Shown here: piece by piece, positions 24,974 to 32,751 of the stretch | Numbering within the stretch: position 1 is the first letter of the stretch | Layout of the letters: every line of letters begins with the position of its first letter | NCBI GenBank assembly: GCA_903839865.1 | Contig: CAIMEE010000092.1 | Location: forward strand, 1-32,997 | Source of the DNA: Enhydrobacter aerosaccus | GTDB taxonomy: Bacteria; Pseudomonadota; Alphaproteobacteria; Reyranellales; Reyranellaceae | Direction: 5' to 3' | DNA length: 32,997 nt | The notes under the pieces: model-generated | Database searches by the model: none | Told to the model about the DNA's origin: nothing | The model's input: the letters and a program-made list of their open reading frames with translations, nothing else | Translations under genes and position numbers: made by a program

Positions 24974-26140
24974 ATGAGCGGAGTGGGTGCTGTAAAGACT
25001 GCGGAGATCGCCGCGCGCGTGGAGGCGTTCGTTCGCGACGTCGTCGTGCCCTATGAAAAGGACCCTCGTTGCGGCGATCATGGGCCGAGCGACGCGCTGG
25101 TGGCCGAGCTGCGCGAGAAGGCCCGTGCAGCCGGCGTGCTGACGCCGCACATCCTCCCCGACGGCAGCCACCTCTCCCAGCGCGAGACGGCGACCGTCCT
25201 GAAGGCGTCGGGACTGTCGATCCTGGGACCCGTGGCGGTGAACACGATGGCGCCGGACGAAGGCAATATGTACCTGCTGGGCAAGGTCGGCAGCCCGGAG
25301 ATGAAGGAACGCTTCCTGAAGCCGATGGTCGAGGGCCGCGCGCGCTCGGCCTTCTTCATGACCGAGCCCGCGGGCGAGGGCGGCGCCGGCTCCGATCCCT
25401 CGATGATGCAGACGACGGCGGTGCAGGACGGCAATCACTGGGTGATCAACGGCCGCAAGACGTTCATCACCGGCGCACATGGTGCCAAGGTCGGCATCGT
25501 CATGGCCAAGTCCAAGGACGGCGCCTGCATGTTCGTGGTCGACCTTCCCGATCCCGCGATCCGAATCGACCGCGTGCTCGAGACCATCGACAGTTCCATG
25601 CCGGGCGGCCACTCGGTCGTGACGATCGAGAACCTGCGCGTGCCGGCCGACCAGATGCTGGGTGAGAGCGGCGCGGGCTTCACCTATGCGCAGGTGCGCC
25701 TCAGCCCGGCGCGGCTGTCGCACTGCATGCGCTGGTTCGGCGCCACCAAGCGCGCGCACGAGATCGCCACGGACTATGCCGTGAACCGCAAGTCGTTCGG
25801 CAAGCTGCTGATCGACCATGAAGGCGTGGGCTTCATGTTGGCCGACAACATGATCGACCTGAAGCAGGCCGAGCTGATGATCGACTGGTGCGCCGACGTC
25901 CTCGACACCGGCGTGCTGGGCACGGTCGAGAGCTCGATGACCAAGGTGGCGGTGTCGGAGGCGCTGTTCCGTATCGCCGACCGCTGCGTCCAGGTGATGG
26001 GCGGCACCGGCGTGTCGCGCGACACGATCGTCGAGCAGGTGTTCCGCGAGATCCGGGCCTTCCGCATCTACGACGGGCCGACCGAAGTCCACAAATGGTC
26101 GCTGGCCAAGAAGATCAAGCGCGACGCCCTGAAACCCTAA
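24974..26140 (+). CDS. Acyl-CoA dehydrogenase, ACAD10/11-like
   Basis: A 388-residue FAD-dependent acyl-CoA dehydrogenase. The middle beta-domain block FFMTEPAGEGGAGSDPSMMQTTA (FAD and substrate contacts) and C-terminal VMGGTGVSRDTIVEQVFREIRAFRIYDGPTEVHKW are clear. The position of the catalytic base in medium-chain enzymes (Glu of YEGT) is Asp367 in IYDGPTEVH, as in the ACAD10/11 branch, which acts on unusual or branched acyl-CoAs, including 4-hydroxyacyl-CoA forms. It is divergent from the IlvD/Edd operon with 144 bp between starts. GGTGAG precedes the ATG. A perfect hairpin at 26234-26254 lies downstream. No electron-transfer flavoprotein gene is adjacent. Confidence 0.9.
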   Translation: MSGVGAVKTAEIAARVEAFVRDVVVPYEKDPRCGDHGPSDALVAELREKARAAGVLTPHILPDGSHLSQRETATVLKASGLSILGPVAVNTMAPDEGNMYLLGKVGSPEMKERFLKPMVEGRARSAFFMTEPAGEGGAGSDPSMMQTTAVQDGNHWVINGRKTFITGAHGAKVGIVMAKSKDGACMFVVDLPDPAIRIDRVLETIDSSMPGGHSVVTIENLRVPADQMLGESGAGFTYAQVRLSPARLSHCMRWFGATKRAHEIATDYAVNRKSFGKLLIDHEGVGFMLADNMIDLKQAELMIDWCADVLDTGVLGTVESSMTKVAVSEALFRIADRCVQVMGGTGVSRDTIVEQVFREIRAFRIYDGPTEVHKWSLAKKIKRDALKP

Positions 26141-26233
26141 AAGATGACGCGGTGTGCACCGAAATCCTGGGACACCTCCGATGCCTATGGCATAAGGGTT
26201 TTTCGCGATTTGTACCGGATTCCGCCACCCCCG

Positions 26234-26254
26234 CCGCGCAAGAATATTGCGCGG
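26234..26254. terminator. Hairpin between convergent genes, terminator candidate
   Basis: CCGCGCAA (26234-26241), loop GAATA, TTGCGCGG (26247-26254): a perfect 8-bp stem followed by ATTTAA on the plus strand. It sits between the acyl-CoA dehydrogenase stop (26140) and the M20 peptidase stop (26273) and can serve both strands. The following T-run is short, so efficiency is uncertain. Confidence 0.55.
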
Positions 26255-26272
26255 ATTTAAGCCTTCTACCGC

Positions 26273-27694
26273 TTAAGCCTTGGGCCGCTCATGGTGGGCG
26301 GCGATCATGCGAGCCACCGCCATCGTGACCTTCTTGCCCGTCGGGATGTGCAGGAATTCGTTGGGGCCGTGCGCATTGGAATGCGGGCCCAGCACACCGG
26401 TGATCACGAACTGCGTGTTGGGAAACTTCTCCCCCAGCATGCCCATGAACGGGATGGAGCCGCCTTCGCCCATGTAGGCGGCCGGCTGGCCGAACGCCTC
26501 TTGCGACGCCTGCGTCACGGCCTTCTCCAGCCAGGGGGCAAGCTGGGGCGCGTGCCAGCCCGACTGGCCGTCGTTGCCGTTGAACTCGACGACCGCGCCG
26601 TTGGGCGAGTCCGATTCCAGCGCCTTCTTGACCGCCGCCACCGCGGCCTTGGCCTCGATCGTCGGCGGCAGGCGCAGGCTGAGCTTGGCGGTCGAATACG
26701 GCAGCAGCACGTTGCCGGCATTCTCCGGCGCCGGGTAGCCGTCCATGCCGATCACCGCGAGCTGCGGCCGCCACGTGCGGTTCAGTACCAGCTCGGCCTT
26801 CTCGTCGGCCATCGGCTGGGTGCCGCCCGCGAACGGGTAGCGGTCGATCACCGTCTCTCCCAGGACGGCGGCGGCCGCCTTGGCCTGCTCGATGCGCTGC
26901 GGCGGGATCTGTACATAGAGGTCCTGCAGCTTGATCGCGCCCGTCGCCTCGTCCTCGATGCGCGACAGCAGCTGACGCATCAGCCGGAACGACGAGGGCA
27001 CGATCCCCGACGCATCGCCCGAGTGCACGCCCTCGGTCAGCACACGCACGGTGAGCGTGCCCGACGCGACGCCGCGCAATGAGGTGGTGAGCCAGAGCCG
27101 GTCGTAGTCGCCGCAGCCGGAGTCGAGACAGACGACGAGCGAGGGGTTGCCGATGCGGTCGATGAGATGGTCGACGTAGAACGGCAGGTCGTAGCTGCCG
27201 GACTCCTCGCAGGCCTCGATCATGATCACCGAACGCGCGCGCGGCACGTTCTGCTCCTTGAGCGCGCGCAATGCGGCGAGGCAGCCATAGATCGCGTAGC
27301 CGTCATCGGCGCCGCCGCGGCCGTAGAGCTTGTCGTCCAAGCGCCGCGGGATCCAGGGCCCATAGCCCTCGAACCAGCCCTTCATCTCGGGCTGCTTGTC
27401 GAGATGACCGTAGAGCAGGACGGTGTTCTGGCTGTCACCTGGCACCTCGATGAAGATCAGCGGCGTGCGGCCCGGAAGGCGGACCACTTCCAGCGTCGCG
27501 CCGGGAAAGGCCGCGAGCTGCGGCCGCGCCCAGGCTTCCATCAGCTTGACGGCATCTTCCATATAGCCGTGCTCGACCCACTTGGGATCGAAGGCCGGCG
27601 ACTTGTTTGGGATGCGGATATACTCGGTGATCGAGGGCAGGATCGAGTCTTCCCAGAAGGTCTCGATGAAATTCTTGAGGCGCTGTGTGTCCAT
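26273..27694 (-). CDS. M20 family metallopeptidase (dipeptidase-like)
   Basis: A 473-residue cytosolic di-zinc hydrolase of the M20 family (carnosinase/CNDP/DapE-like). Metal ligands and catalytic residues are in place: His97 and Asp99 (YGHLDKQP), bridging Asp130 (GGADDG), general base Glu163 with Glu164 (ACEESGS), Asp191 (CLDSG) and His442 (NAHGPNEF). The dimerisation lid lies between, with TEGVHSGDASG. It cleaves a dipeptide or N-acyl amino acid; which one is unknown. No ribosome binding site of usual form precedes the ATG at 27694. Instead, the 98-nt interrupted palindrome begins 14 nt upstream of it. It is divergent from the flavin monooxygenase gene at 27877. Confidence 0.9.
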   Translation of the reverse strand: MDTQRLKNFIETFWEDSILPSITEYIRIPNKSPAFDPKWVEHGYMEDAVKLMEAWARPQLAAFPGATLEVVRLPGRTPLIFIEVPGDSQNTVLLYGHLDKQPEMKGWFEGYGPWIPRRLDDKLYGRGGADDGYAIYGCLAALRALKEQNVPRARSVIMIEACEESGSYDLPFYVDHLIDRIGNPSLVVCLDSGCGDYDRLWLTTSLRGVASGTLTVRVLTEGVHSGDASGIVPSSFRLMRQLLSRIEDEATGAIKLQDLYVQIPPQRIEQAKAAAAVLGETVIDRYPFAGGTQPMADEKAELVLNRTWRPQLAVIGMDGYPAPENAGNVLLPYSTAKLSLRLPPTIEAKAAVAAVKKALESDSPNGAVVEFNGNDGQSGWHAPQLAPWLEKAVTQASQEAFGQPAAYMGEGGSIPFMGMLGEKFPNTQFVITGVLGPHSNAHGPNEFLHIPTGKKVTMAVARMIAAHHERPKA

Positions 27695-27708
27695 GGCGCG
27701 AACTGTAC

Positions 27709-27806
27709 AGCATTGTCGCTTTCAATTGAATCAAGCCGTCGGCCCGGCACTGGCACCGCTTCGCTGTGAGAGCCGGGCCGACGGCCAGAGAGAAAGCGAC
27801 AATGCT
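27709..27806. repeat. 98-nt interrupted palindrome with 15-bp and 14-bp perfect arms
   Basis: The outer arms are 27709-27723 (AGCATTGTCGCTTTC) and 27792-27806 (exact reverse complement). The inner arms are 27735-27748 (GCCGTCGGCCCGGC) and 27772-27785 (exact reverse complement). An 11/6-nt internal loop separates the two stems, and a 23-nt apical loop closes them. The element fills most of the 182-bp gap between divergent start codons. It could be a very stable RNA hairpin in either 5' leader, a cruciform, or a small palindromic mobile repeat. Confidence 0.85.
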
Positions 27807-27876
27807 TCAAGCGCGGTGGCGGGCGCGGTCCAATGAAAGTAGTCTTTGGCGGCAATGTTGGGAGTGAAGGGGTGCG

Positions 27877-29145
27877 ATGCCAGTTGAAGTGATCGATACG
27901 CTCGTTGTGGGCGCGGGGCAGGCGGGCATCGCCATGAGCGAGCATCTCGGCAAGGCGGGCATTCCGCATCTTGTTCTCGAACGGCACCGCATCGCCGAGC
28001 GTTGGCGCTCCGAGCGCTGGGACTCGCTGGTGGCCAACGGTCCTGCCTGGCACGACCGCTTCCCGGGCATGGAGTTTCCCGGCGCGCATCCCGACGATTT
28101 CGTGCCGAAGGAAAAAGTCGCCGACTATTTCGTGGCCTACGCCGACATGATCAAGGCGCCGATCCTCTCCGGAGTGGAGGTGAAGAAGGTCGCCCGGCTG
28201 GCTGGACGGCCGGGCTTCCGTGCCGAGACGTCCAAGGGCGTGATCGAGGCGAGGAGCGTGGTCGTGGCGACTGGCGCCTTTCATCATCCGGTGATTCCTG
28301 ACCTGGTGCCGCGTGAGGCTGGCGTGACGCAGATCCACTCCAACGAGTATCGCAATCCGTCGCAGTTGGCGGCGGGGGCCGTGCTCGTCGTGGGCGCAGG
28401 CTCGTCGGGCGGGCAGATCGCCGACGAGTTGCTGCGCGCGGGCCGGCGCGTCTATCTTTCCGTCGGTCCGCACGCGCGGCCGCCGCGCGCCTATCGCGGG
28501 CGCGACTATTGCTGGTGGCTGGGCGTGCTGGGTAAGTGGGATGCGGCGGCGCCCAATCCCGGCGCCCAGCACATCACCATCTCCGTGAGCGGCGCGAACG
28601 GCGGCCACACGGTGGAGTTCCGGCGCTATGCCGCGCGAGGCATGACTCTTCTCGGCATGACCAAGGCGTACAAGGACGGCACCGTCACCTTCAGCCCGGA
28701 TCTCGCCGAGAACCTGCGGCGCGGCGACGCCGACTATATCTCCGTGCTCGACGAGGCCGACGCCTTCGCCGCACGCAACGGCCTCGACCTGCCGCAGGAG
28801 CCGGGGGCGCGGATCATCGATCCCGATCCCGCCTGCGTCACCGATCCGATCCTTGAGCTGAACCTAAAGGACGCCGGCATCACCACGATCATCTGGGCCA
28901 CGGGCTATGCGTTCGATTACGGCTGGCTGGAGGTCGGCACGTTCGACGAAGCCGGCAAGCCTAAGCACCAGCGCGGTGTCTCGACCGAACCCGGACTCTA
29001 TTTCCTGGGGCTGCCGTGGCAGTCGCGCCGGGGGTCGAGCTTCATCTGGGGCGTGTGGCACGATGCGCGCTATCTCGCGGACCAGATAGGGATCCAGCGT
29101 TCGTACCGGGACTACAACGAGTCCGTCAGCCGCGGAGCACGATAG
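27877..29145 (+). CDS. Flavin-containing monooxygenase (CzcO-like)
   Basis: A 422-residue FAD/NADPH-dependent monooxygenase of the FMO/CzcO type. FAD-binding GAGQAG lies at residues 12-17, with Glu at the end of strand 2 (LVLERH). The second Rossmann motif GAGSSG at 173-178 binds NADPH, and a late ATGYAFDYGWL block precedes the C-terminal helix. These enzymes hydroxylate soft nucleophiles (amines, sulfides) or perform Baeyer-Villiger reactions. The ATG at 27877 has GAAGGGG upstream. The RidA-like gene begins directly after the stop codon (29146), so the products are made together. That pairing suggests the reaction may yield a reactive imine or enamine that RidA hydrolyses. Confidence 0.88.
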   Translation: MPVEVIDTLVVGAGQAGIAMSEHLGKAGIPHLVLERHRIAERWRSERWDSLVANGPAWHDRFPGMEFPGAHPDDFVPKEKVADYFVAYADMIKAPILSGVEVKKVARLAGRPGFRAETSKGVIEARSVVVATGAFHHPVIPDLVPREAGVTQIHSNEYRNPSQLAAGAVLVVGAGSSGGQIADELLRAGRRVYLSVGPHARPPRAYRGRDYCWWLGVLGKWDAAAPNPGAQHITISVSGANGGHTVEFRRYAARGMTLLGMTKAYKDGTVTFSPDLAENLRRGDADYISVLDEADAFAARNGLDLPQEPGARIIDPDPACVTDPILELNLKDAGITTIIWATGYAFDYGWLEVGTFDEAGKPKHQRGVSTEPGLYFLGLPWQSRRGSSFIWGVWHDARYLADQIGIQRSYRDYNESVSRGAR

Positions 29146-29562
29146 ATGGCGCACCAGCGCATTCGAAAGTTCAATTCGAAGGACACCTATCCCGAGCAGA
29201 AGCTCGACAACGACTTCTGCCAGGCGGTGGTCACCCGTGGCGGCCGGACTGTCTGGCTCCGCGGTCAGTGCCCGCAGAACCTCGACGACGCCGTCAATCT
29301 CAAGAGCCACGATCCGGCCGAGCAGACCCACAAGGTGATGCAGAACATCAAGCAGCTGATCGAGGAAGCCGGCGGCACGATGGAGCATCTGGTGAAGGTA
29401 GTGGTCTACATCACCGACGTTCGCCACCGCGAGGCTGTCTATCGGACAATGGGCGAATACATCAAGGGCGTGCATCCGGTGTCGACCGGACTCGTGGTCC
29501 AGGCGCTCGCGCGGCCCGAGTGGCTTGTGGAGATCGACGGCACCGCGGTCATTCCGGACTGA
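29146..29562 (+). CDS. RidA/YjgF family imine deaminase-like protein
   Basis: A 138-residue Rid (YjgF/YER057c/UK114) domain protein. It has the expected alpha/beta trimer-forming fold with QNIKQLIEEAGGTMEHLVKVVVYITD and a C-terminal strand, LARPEWLVEIDGTAVI. Arg123 occupies the place of the catalytic Arg105 of E. coli RidA, which supports enamine/imine hydrolysis. The N-terminus is somewhat longer than in archetypal RidA, and the FNSKDTYPEQK segment differs, so it probably belongs to another Rid subfamily. It begins at the base after the flavin monooxygenase stop codon. Confidence 0.85.
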   Translation: MAHQRIRKFNSKDTYPEQKLDNDFCQAVVTRGGRTVWLRGQCPQNLDDAVNLKSHDPAEQTHKVMQNIKQLIEEAGGTMEHLVKVVVYITDVRHREAVYRTMGEYIKGVHPVSTGLVVQALARPEWLVEIDGTAVIPD

Positions 29563-29585
29563 TCTGGAGTCTCTTTGTTCATACT

Positions 29586-29607
29586 CCTCTCCCGAAGACG
29601 GGGGAGG
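29586..29607. terminator. Hairpin between convergent ridA-like and oxidoreductase genes
   Basis: CCTCTCCCG, loop AAGA, CGGGGGAGG: a 9-bp stem with one G-T pair, in the 61-bp gap between two convergent stop codons. It lacks a T-run. The sequence resembles the CCTCTCCC-GGGAGAGG palindromes scattered through many proteobacterial intergenic regions, so it may be a member of a dispersed family. Confidence 0.5.
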
Positions 29608-29623
29608 GTTATGAAAGGGAGAT

Positions 29624-30595
29624 CTAGCCCGCGAGAATGCCCTCGACGATTTGCTGCACGTCGAAGGCTTCCGCCAGGGTCGCGAGATGATGCGGCTCGC
29701 CGCGCGCGAGCTTCGCCACGCCCTCCAACTGCCGCTTGAGTGCGAGCGGCCGGGCCTGCGTGTTGGGCAAGGCCTCCGGCGAGCGTTGCCAGGTGCCGTC
29801 GGGTCGCCGCCGCTCGGCGATCGACCAGTCGCAAAGGCGCACGGCGCCCTTGTTGCCTTCCAGCATCCAGATGTTGTGATCGTCCTTGGTCGTCTGGCCC
29901 ACGGCGCCCGTGAGTGTCGCCGGCACCGTGCCGGCGCGAAGCGTGGCGGCGATGCGGCGCTCGGACTTGCCGGCGTCCGGGAAGGCTGCGCTGCCCTTCA
30001 GGTCCTGCAGCGGCCCGACGAGTCGTCGCGAGAGGAAGAGGAAATGCGAGACGACCTCGCGCGTGAAGCCGCCCTGCGCGGGCTTGTCGAGCCAGCCGGC
30101 CGCATCCGCCTGCCATGAGCGCGGCCATGTGGCGAAGCTCACCTCGATCTCGATGCGCTGCGGCGTGCCGATCTCGCCCGCCTCGATCCAGCTTCGAATT
30201 TCCGCCACCGCAGGAGAGGAGGCGAAGGGAAAGTTGATGGCGCCGCGATCGCCTGCCTCTGCCACGAAGGCGCGCGCATCGGCGACGTCGACGGCCAGCG
30301 GCTTTTCGCCGAAGAAACGCTTGCCCGCCGCCAGCGCCGCGCGGGCGTGACCGAGATGCGAGGCGGGCGGGGAGGCCACGTACACGCAATCGCTGGCGGC
30401 GATAATAGCCGCCGCATCGGCCAGGCGCGGCACCTGAGGGAAGGTCATTGCCATGCGCTGCATCGCGGCCGGCGCCGGATCCCAGATGCCGCAGGCGTGC
30501 AGCAGCTCTGGGTTCTGCTGGAGGATTGCAGTGAGCAACCGCTCGCCCATGATGCCGGCGCCGATGATGCCGATCGCAACGCTACTCTTTGCCAT
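29624..30595 (-). CDS. Gfo/Idh/MocA family oxidoreductase
   Basis: A 323-residue NAD(P)-dependent oxidoreductase. The nucleotide-binding GAGIMG is at residues 12-17, and the family hallmark Glu97-Lys98-Pro99 (FFGEKPLAVD) carries the catalytic-site lysine. The C-terminal half forms the open-sheet substrate domain, and the usual VASPPASH segment (about 73-80) is seen. Members oxidise inositol, sugars or related polyols, or reduce imines; the substrate is unknown. The start lies 13 nt downstream of the stop of the Bug binding-protein gene on the same strand, so the two are an operon. The link to a solute-binding protein suggests catabolism of an imported organic acid or sugar derivative. Confidence 0.88.
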   Translation of the reverse strand: MAKSSVAIGIIGAGIMGERLLTAILQQNPELLHACGIWDPAPAAMQRMAMTFPQVPRLADAAAIIAASDCVYVASPPASHLGHARAALAAGKRFFGEKPLAVDVADARAFVAEAGDRGAINFPFASSPAVAEIRSWIEAGEIGTPQRIEIEVSFATWPRSWQADAAGWLDKPAQGGFTREVVSHFLFLSRRLVGPLQDLKGSAAFPDAGKSERRIAATLRAGTVPATLTGAVGQTTKDDHNIWMLEGNKGAVRLCDWSIAERRRPDGTWQRSPEALPNTQARPLALKRQLEGVAKLARGEPHHLATLAEAFDVQQIVEGILAG

Positions 30596-30608
30596 GAACG
30601 TTCTGTCC

Positions 30609-31598
30609 TTACTCGAGCTTGATGTTGGCTTTGCGAATGACCTCGACGTAGCGGGCGGTATCCTCCGCCAGCACGCGCGAGAACTCCGCCGACGAGGTGG
30701 CGACGACGATCAGGCCGATGTCCGTCAGTCTTTGCACGATTTCCGGGCGGCGCACGGCTGTACGGTAGGCCTCCTCGATCCGTGCCTTGATGGGGGCCGG
30801 CGTGTCGGTCCTGATCGAGATGCCGAAATCGTTGCTCGCGCGGACGTTGGGATAGCCCACTTCCTTGAAGGTCGGGATATCGGGAAATTCCGGCATTCGC
30901 TCGGTATGGCTGAGGGCGAGGCCGCGGACCTGCCCGGAGAGGATGTACTGCCGGACGTCCGTCACGCCCAGGACCGACATCTGCAGGCGCTGCTCCAGAA
31001 GGTCGGCGATGATCGCGGGCGTCGCGCGATAGGGGACGTGTGCGAGATCGACGCCCGCGTCCATCTTGAAGAGCTCGCCGCCCAGATGCACCGACGTGCC
31101 GATCCCCGAGCTGCCGTAGGACCATTTGCCCGGCCGCGCCTTGGCGGCGGCGACGAACTCGGCGACCGTCTTGATGCCGAGCTGGCCCGGCACGCACAGG
31201 AGAGTGGGCCCGATGGTCAGCCGCGACAGCGGCGTGAAGGCGTCCATGGTAAAGGGAAGATTGGGCATCAGCAGCGAGATGATGGGATAGCTGCTGCCCG
31301 TGAACATCAGCGTGTAGCCGTCGGCCGGAGCCTGGGCCACATAGGCCATCGCCACCGTGCCGGTGGCGCCCGCGCGATTCTCGACCACGACCGACTGGCC
31401 GAGCTGCTCCGACACGATCGGCGCCAGCAGTCGCGACAGCACGTCCATTGAGCCGCCGGCGCCGAACGGCATCACGACGCGGATCGGCTTGCTGGGCCAT
31501 GGATCGGCCGCCCGCGCGCTGATGAGCGGCGCGCTCGCCGCGACGACACCGGTGCCGGCAGCCGCAAGCAGCTTGCGGCGCGTCATTCTGTCGAGCAT
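30609..31598 (-). CDS. Bug/TctC family solute-binding protein with Tat-like signal
   Basis: A 329-residue periplasmic binding protein of the Bug (TctC) family. An N-terminal MTRRKLLAAAGTGVVA stretch has a twin-arginine and a hydrophobic core, with a cleavage site near ARA (28-30); twin-arginine export is likely but lacks the full SRRxFLK consensus. The mature protein has WPSKPIRVVMPFGAGGSMD and VVENRAGATGTVA, both Bug hallmarks for binding carboxylated ligands. No TctA/TctB membrane genes are nearby, so it is an orphan, common for this family. GGGGAG lies about ten bases upstream of the ATG at 31598. It forms an operon with the Gfo/Idh/MocA gene. Confidence 0.9.
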   Translation of the reverse strand: MLDRMTRRKLLAAAGTGVVAASAPLISARAADPWPSKPIRVVMPFGAGGSMDVLSRLLAPIVSEQLGQSVVVENRAGATGTVAMAYVAQAPADGYTLMFTGSSYPIISLLMPNLPFTMDAFTPLSRLTIGPTLLCVPGQLGIKTVAEFVAAAKARPGKWSYGSSGIGTSVHLGGELFKMDAGVDLAHVPYRATPAIIADLLEQRLQMSVLGVTDVRQYILSGQVRGLALSHTERMPEFPDIPTFKEVGYPNVRASNDFGISIRTDTPAPIKARIEEAYRTAVRRPEIVQRLTDIGLIVVATSSAEFSRVLAEDTARYVEVIRKANIKLE

Positions 31599-31902
31599 CG
31601 CTTGTTCTCCCCGGACGGCTTGAAGATCGCCTTGTGCCGTGAACGATACTCGAATCCGGTTCGATCAAATAGTGTGCTCATGCCGCTCAACGCTCTCGAC
31701 CGCTTTCGCATTGCCGCTTCGGGGCAGAGGGACAATTTTGTATCGTCGGAGACGGGCCGCCCAGTCATTGGCTAGCGCGGAGACGAGGCAGGGGGAGACT
31801 GGCTCATCGTGCGTGTCGGAAGTGAAAGCTCGCGGCGGAATAGCTTCATAGGCGAGAAGCCACTACAGTAATTTTCGAAAAGCCGAAGTAAGGATTCGTC
31901 GA
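31599..31902. other. 304-bp divergent intergenic region
   Basis: Separates the Bug operon (minus) from the Glyoxalase_3-like gene (plus). It holds the GGGGAG site of the former and the AAGGA of the latter (about 31889-31893). The composition is less GC-rich than the genes. No convincing gene, repeat or promoter pair was found in it. Confidence 0.5.
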
Positions 31903-32748
31903 ATGAGCAGCGCGATTACGGGCATCAGCCATTGCGTTATTTGGGTTCGGGACCTGGAAAATGCCGGCGCTACCTACCGTCGTCTCGGCTTCAGCCTGTC
32001 TCAATATTATCTGCATCCCAAGACAGTCGGGACGGCTAACTACAATATGATGTTCGAGGACGATTACCTCGAGCTGCTGGTGCCGATCGAGAAGAACGAG
32101 CGCAACGCCGCGCGCTTTGCTCGCCTTGATGCGGAAGGCGACGGCTTAAAGGATCTCGCACTCGCCACCAAGAATGCCGATGCGGCCTACCAGACCCTGA
32201 AAGCCGCGGGCGTTGAGCCGCTGGCGGTGTTCGATCATCATCGACCGGAAGGCAACGACACCGCACGGTTCCGGTTAATCTACCTGCCGGCGCACAAGCT
32301 CTTGCCCGGCCTCGGCATCCACGTGAATCAACGCGTCACACCTGAGCTGATGTGGCGCGGCCAGAATCTCTCCCATGCCAACGGCACGCGCGGAATTGCC
32401 GGCTTGATCGGGGTTGCCGAAGATCCTGCCGAGATGGCGTTACCCTTTGCCAAGTTCTACGAGGTGCAGGCAAAACGCGCTGCAGACGGTAGTCTCACGG
32501 TCGCGGCAGGCAAGGCGACCTTGCGCTTCGTTACACCGGCATTGCTTGCGGATTTGTTCCCGGGCATTTCCTTCAAGCCCAAGGCGCCCTTCGTGGCCGC
32601 GCTGGAATTGTTCGTCGATGATCCGGCGAAGACAGAGGCGTTCCTGGCGAGCGCGGCGGTGCCCTGTCGGCGGGCACCCGATGGTGCCGTGGAGGTGCCA
32701 CCGCACGAAGCCTGCGGCGTGGCGCTGCGTTTTGTCGGGCGCCGGTAA
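31903..32748 (+). CDS. Glyoxalase-like (VOC superfamily, Glyoxalase_3 type) protein
   Basis: A 281-residue soluble protein with a vicinal oxygen chelate-like fold. The start ITGISHCVIWVRDLENAGATYRRLGF is a classic first VOC strand-helix unit with a metal-ligand-like His. A central FDDYLELLVP-type strand (here EDDYLELLVP) holds a candidate Glu ligand. The second half repeats the pattern more weakly (IAGLIGVAEDPAE, then ALELFVDDPAK). The overall pattern suits the Glyoxalase_3 family, whose function is mostly unknown. AAGGA precedes the ATG by about ten bases. It converges on the permease gene with 3 nt between stop codons. The reaction is not identifiable. Confidence 0.8.
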   Translation: MSSAITGISHCVIWVRDLENAGATYRRLGFSLSQYYLHPKTVGTANYNMMFEDDYLELLVPIEKNERNAARFARLDAEGDGLKDLALATKNADAAYQTLKAAGVEPLAVFDHHRPEGNDTARFRLIYLPAHKLLPGLGIHVNQRVTPELMWRGQNLSHANGTRGIAGLIGVAEDPAEMALPFAKFYEVQAKRAADGSLTVAAGKATLRFVTPALLADLFPGISFKPKAPFVAALELFVDDPAKTEAFLASAAVPCRRAPDGAVEVPPHEACGVALRFVGRR

Positions 32749-32751
32749 CCG

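Noticed and set aside
26144-26260. A 38-residue open frame filling the gap after the acyl-CoA dehydrogenase
   Set aside because: No good ribosome site, a run of five prolines, and it overlaps the hairpin taken as a terminator.
31639-31851. A 70-residue open frame between the Bug and Glyoxalase_3-like genes
   Set aside because: Composition is Arg/Ser-rich with no ribosome site; probably chance in a divergent promoter region.
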